A stretch of DNA of 64,000 nucleotides from Sipunculus nudus (taxonomy: Eukaryota; Annelida; Sipuncula; Golfingiida; Sipunculidae). The DNA lies in assembly GCA_026874595.1 (NCBI GenBank), contig CM049310.1, positions 50,531,058 through 50,595,057 of the forward strand. Reading direction: 5' to 3'. The notes under the pieces were generated by a model. The model was not told the origin of the DNA and did not search any database. It saw nothing but the letters and a program-made list of their open reading frames with translations. The position numbers were made by a program, and so were the translations under genes. Positions 59,700-64,000 of the stretch are shown here, in pieces; position 1 is the first letter of the stretch; every line of letters begins with the position of its first letter.

Positions 59700-60900
59700 T
59701 AAAGTTAACAGAGAGTAAAGACAAACAGTCAATTCATGAGCTTTTGCTATTTGATCGTATGAATGATAGAGAGACAAAACATTTTTTTAAAACAAATTTT
59801 CATATCTATTTTTGTCATAACAAATCTTTTATTTCATAATAAAATGGTTTCAAATGTAACAACTAAAAGTGATATTTTAATCAATTAATTTTTACATTTT
59901 CAAATATTATCAGTTCTATATATATTAAACTTGCCATGTAGAAATCTAAAGTATGAGATAACATATATTTAAAAAGGGTTCTAACAAAAAATTTTAGACG
60001 AGACGCAAATCGTGAGAATCAATTCAACACAAAACCTGAGTTCTACAAAGGCTCGAGAGTGCTTTTTAAACTGGGACTAATAACATCATCCTTTCATTTT
60101 CGTGTGGGAAATCTATTTTGGGATTTTCAAACCCTTGGCGGTTTTTTATTGGCGTCACAATAGTTTAACAGAAGCGCCATCTGTTGCTTTACTGACAAAC
60201 CCGTGCAGGACAAAGCAACCCCAATGGACAAAAACTACCACGCGGTCTTTTCGGAACCCTTAAGCTCTCAGAACTTTGTGATGAGCATATTTGTGCATTG
60301 TTTATATTTTCCTTTTTAAAACCACTGGTCTGGGACCCCTTTTTCTGTTACTGGTTGATTTATTTTAATGAATTTTAGAAATCTGAGTGAAAATAATTCA
60401 TTCTAGCATACCTATAACAGCTACATACAACAGCAGATATCACAGCACAGTATTATGGGCATTTTGCTAAAGTAAAGGCATTAGTTTTATATTTTACCAA
60501 TAAAAGAGTTCCCATACAAAATTGGCAAAAAAAATTTAATAAAAATATGCATTTCAGAACATATTTTCAGTTCCATATTATTATTGAACATGGAATGTTT
60601 TGAACCATAAATGACTGTGAAATATCCATTAAAAGTTGAAATATATAAAACTAACCCTCTGATTATAAGCTACAGGAGTACTATTCAAATATTCATCAGC
60701 TTCGTCATCTGACTTCAATCACCGGAGTAAACAAATTTCTGTTTTAAATATTTCTCTTAAATATGTTGCTGCAATGTAAAGTTTGACAATTGGTTATTCA
60801 GGTTTATTATGATACCCGAAGCAAATTAGTTTGTGGATGCACCTCCTTAGAAGAAACAACACTCTAAATGGCACTGAAAAGCACATGCAGTGTCTTTTAA
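59700..60900. other. AT-rich non-coding spacer
   Basis: A GC-richer patch lies at about 60110-60260. No gene, RNA or repeat identified. Confidence 0.45.
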
Positions 60901-60910
60901 ATTTCTTTAT

Positions 60911-61470
60911 CTGGTGGAGGTAGCACAAGCAGTGTCCATTGTATTTTATTCTGGTAGAGGTAGCACAGGAAGTGTCTTTTTATCTATTTTGTTCTGGTGG
61001 AGGTAGCACATGCAGTGTCTTTTTAATTTTTTTTCTCGTGAAGGTAGCACATGCAGGGTCCTTTGTATTTTTTTCTGCTGGAGGTATCATAAGAAGTGTC
61101 TTTTTATCTATTTTGTTCTGGCGGAGTTAGCACATGCAGTGTCTTTTTTGTTTTTTTTCTGGGGGAGGTAGCACATGCAGTGTCTTTTTAATTTTTTTCT
61201 GGTGGAGGTAATAAATGCAGTTTCCTTTGTATTTTTTTTCTGGTGGAGGTAGCACATGCAATGTCTTTTTTTTAAATTTTTTTAGTGGAGGTAGCACATG
61301 CAGTGTCTTTTTTATTTTTTTTCTGGTGGAGTTAGCACATAGTGTGTCTTATTTTTTGTTTTCTGGTGGAGGTAACACATGCAGTGTGTTATTTTTTTAT
61401 TTTCCGGTGGAGGTAGCACATGCAGTGTCTTTTTTGTTTGTTTGTTTTCTGGTGGAGGAAACCACCTTCA
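60911..61470. repeat. ~42-bp minisatellite, 14 units
   Basis: Each unit has the core CTGGTGGAGGTAGCACATGC followed by AGTGTC and a T-rich spacer. Cores start near 60911, 60951, 60993, 61036, 61076, 61119, 61159, 61199, 61241, 61284, 61324, 61363, 61404 and 61449 (partial). Core identity is high while the T-rich spacer varies in length. The Gly/Ser/Phe-rich frames here are repeat translations. Confidence 0.95.
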
Positions 61471-61479
61471 TTCTTTATT

Positions 61480-62085
61480 CTCTCTTAACTATTTCTTAAA
61501 CAAAGTATGTTCATCCTCAGTGTTCCATTTCCGCTCGGGACAACGTGACAGGGCGGTAGTAAGGGCATTAACACGCCTTGAAAACAGCGTCAACCTGTTA
61601 CATGAATTTCTTTTAGAATCAGTGGTAACCATGGATGGAAATTTTGTCCACAGGGTGTTACACACAAAAAATACTAAAGCATGTTTTAAATGCTTATTTA
61701 TAGTGAATGTGTCTTAGTATAATCATATATACCAACCTACACACCTTTTTGTTACACCTTTGGTAGTTTATCTTAAATCATAACAAGTATGTAAATTATA
61801 ACGATAGGAAAAGGCTCTTTTTTCACCTCTCAAAATCGCAAACCACTCCCTTACTTTTCCAGTGCTATACTATTGGTTGCATTATTTCAACACAGAACAA
61901 TTATATTCATCCCGACTGAAGTTACGATTTAGAAAAGATCCGTACAGGACCGTACAGGCACTGCTAAAGGACATTTGTTCCATATTGCATATACTAACGC
62001 TAATCAATTTTAGTTAAAGGGCAAGTTAAGGAATAATTTCTTCTAGCTGTGGTATAAACACTGTCATGAAGATTCTGGTGGAGTT
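61480..62085. other. Non-coding spacer
   Basis: Nothing supportable seen. Confidence 0.45.
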
Positions 62086-62089
62086 TTAG

Positions 62090-62950
62090 GAAATATGGCC
62101 GCTGGATTTGTGGACGGCAGATATGTAACAGCTGCGTCATGATGGGTGGCGTATTTTAACAACCACGGATCTGTAAAACCGTTTCAGCTGCGCCATAATC
62201 TCTCTTTACCATACTTCTCAGCAGGTGATATAAACAACAACGGCAAGGGGCATTACGTGTGACTAAGGAAGGCCATGTCACTGGCCGGCAGCTGACTGAC
62301 TGTATATGGATTTATGATCAGAACAAAGGCAAACAAATGGAGCATTATCCGTCAACAGTCTTTATCTGTCAACTGCCGCTGTATCCGGGTTTATGATCTT
62401 TTAAACCACGAGTCGGGATGTATTGAGGAAATGGTCCTTCTAATCTACTCTGTGCAGATGAGGTTTCATGATAGTTGGTTCGGATAGCCAGACAGACAAG
62501 GTGACGTGCTCAGAATTCTCCGGGAATATAAAAAAAATCCTTCCATATTTGCGTCTTTCGGAAAAGGTTTACGCTTCCAGTGTCGGTGTTCATGCACCGA
62601 AGCAGCTTCTAATAATACTTAGAGAAGATGACGTTTGCACACCCGGTTGTGGTTTAATTAACTTTTAGCCGTTGGTGGGAGTCTTGGTGGGAAGTTACTA
62701 CCCCGGCGTTATACTCAACAGATAATGCTAATCCGTCACATAAACTATTGAAGATAGGCCAAATGGCCTTATGCAAACGTCGTCTTTCATAAAATACACA
62801 TTTTATCACCGCGACACCTGACGAGTGGAGAACGTAATTATTTCAGCCTATCAGATTAGTCCGTTATCCACAAACTTCAGCGGGTTGGGCCTTATGTATA
62901 GCCGTGATCATTTGATTTATCGCTCTATCCCAGTGTGGTGCTATAAATAT
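62090..62950. promoter_or_regulatory. GC-richer island cluster, candidate regulatory region
   Basis: Several GC-richer stretches with CAGCTG E-boxes (near 62129 and 62187), a Sox-like GAACAAAGG at about 62321-62329, and repeated TTTATGATC (near 62310 and 62391). No frame of note. Candidate conserved non-coding sequence. Confidence 0.25.
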
Positions 62951-62959
62951 GACAGCCTC

Positions 62960-64000
62960 GGCAAAAAGTAACATGTTTTGTCAAGCTCATGCACTATACG
63001 ATAATGAATATTACTTTTCAAGATTGGTTATTTTTGTTGTAGATTGGTTCTCGCTCAGCCTTGTCCTCCTTGCGGCCTTGTCATTATATGAAAACTTCTG
63101 GTGGAAATCAAGATCTTAGACTGGTCTCCGCTGATGTCCATACAGATAATAAAACATAGATATTCAAATAATTTCTTTGTAACAGATAATTACATTTTTT
63201 ATATTAAGACCATTGGACTGTCTTCTTGTAGCACAAATTCTCAAAAAAAAAACAAGTTTAAGTAAGATTACGACAGGCTTCAAAATAATTTTAAATTTGC
63301 TGGGCGCAATAAAAGCGAAAATTACCATAAAACGGATACTTGAAGTCTAGATATTTCCTATTCCTATAAAATCCGACACTCGTGTGCCTTTGAGATAATA
63401 CAATATAGAATATAAGACGATTTTCTTTCTTCTTAATCAACTTTGCATATTCAATTTATCTATTCTGTAAAATACTGCCAAGTTAAAGTGAACCCCTCGA
63501 AAAAATTCACATTAACTTTATTTACTGCGAAATCTCAATCCGAGGGTACTTTATAACCGAACCACCCCTATACCCATCCCGAAAAAAATCCCAATAGGAT
63601 TCTTCAGTCTATCGGCTGAAGATGTATATTCAATATTTACACTTTGCTCTTTTTTATTGAGGAAATCATGTCACAAAATTTAAGTTGGTTCTTTTATATA
63701 AGAAAAGTCTACAGATATAATATGCACTGGAAGTATATGAACAGTTGACCATAGCACTAAAACATTGCTCTCTGCCTTGATAATGAGAAATATGTGCACC
63801 GTGTTCATTCGGAGACCGAAATAGGAAGAAAAAGAATGATTACCCAAGATAAATATCTAACATGCCCACTTTTTTGGGGGAACCAGATGGAATTTTAGGT
63901 GTGATTTTCCAAGTGCCCAATTTCAAATGAGAAATGTAACCACTCTATTGGATTCGGGCCAGAAAAATGAGTTGAAGAGAATGACTAGGGCTTATAAAAT
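62960..64000. other. AT-rich non-coding spacer
   Basis: No supportable gene, RNA or repeat up to the end of the window. Confidence 0.5.

Noticed and set aside
60911-61470. Chi-like recombination sequence in the minisatellite core (TCTGGTGG)
   Set aside because: Seven of eight bases match bacterial Chi, but that motif has no established role in animal nuclei.
60939-61717. Gly/Ser/Phe-rich repeat 'proteins' in the 60.9-kb array
   Set aside because: Translations of a minisatellite with indels that change frame from unit to unit. No start context or conserved frame.

Overview
The window looks like AT-rich, non-coding DNA from an animal nuclear genome. No protein-coding gene can be called with confidence. 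The open frames are short, have no recognisable domains, and mostly come from microsatellites, minisatellites or stop-poor GC-rich islands. The long (TA)n tracts, (GA)n and (TC)n tracts, miniature inverted-repeat transposons, a tRNA-derived SINE, a Penelope-type hammerhead sequence and a very small LTR retroelement suggest a marine invertebrate, most likely a lophotrochozoan such as a mollusc. That placement is inference; no gene confirms it.

Layout. From 1 to 13 kb the sequence is AT-rich, with GC-rich islands at 0.1, 2.6, 4.1-4.5 and 9.4-9.9 kb, TA microsatellites at 4.7-6.6 kb and a decayed ~40-bp minisatellite at 10.5-11.3 kb. At 13.39-13.56 kb there is a near-perfect 86-bp-arm palindrome carrying two divergent hammerhead-ribozyme-like motifs. 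From 16 to 23 kb there are two inverted-repeat elements (16.6 and 19.8 kb), a dispersed repeat also found at 23.9 kb, and six near-identical copies of a 136-bp satellite (22.2-23.0 kb). From 25 to 37 kb GC-rich islands alternate with AT-rich spacer; a second palindrome built around a TA tract lies at 36.7 kb.

At 37.64-38.08 kb sits a complete 446-bp terminal-repeat retrotransposon in miniature (TRIM). It has two 155-bp LTRs, a tRNA-Pro-type primer-binding site and a polypurine tract; the LTRs contain tRNA-like box A/box B sequences. A solo, internally deleted LTR of the same family lies at 48.63 kb. From 41 to 43 kb a purine-rich block switches abruptly to an array of about 18 pyrimidine-rich units, many of which resemble 3' splice sites. 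From 46 to 63 kb there are more GC-rich islands (46.5, 50.2, 51.2-52.3, 54.2, 58.6 and 62.1 kb), a tRNA-derived SINE at 53.1 kb, a Harbinger-type inverted-repeat element at 55.7 kb and two further ~36-44-bp minisatellites at 57.7 and 60.9 kb.

Interpretation. This is best read as intergenic or long-intron sequence in which short GC-rich islands may be cis-regulatory modules or isolated exons, set in a matrix of small mobile elements and tandem repeats. Two islands (50.2 and 58.6 kb) carry promoter-like motif sets and could mark gene starts. The most notable content is the head-to-head hammerhead palindrome and the TRIM.
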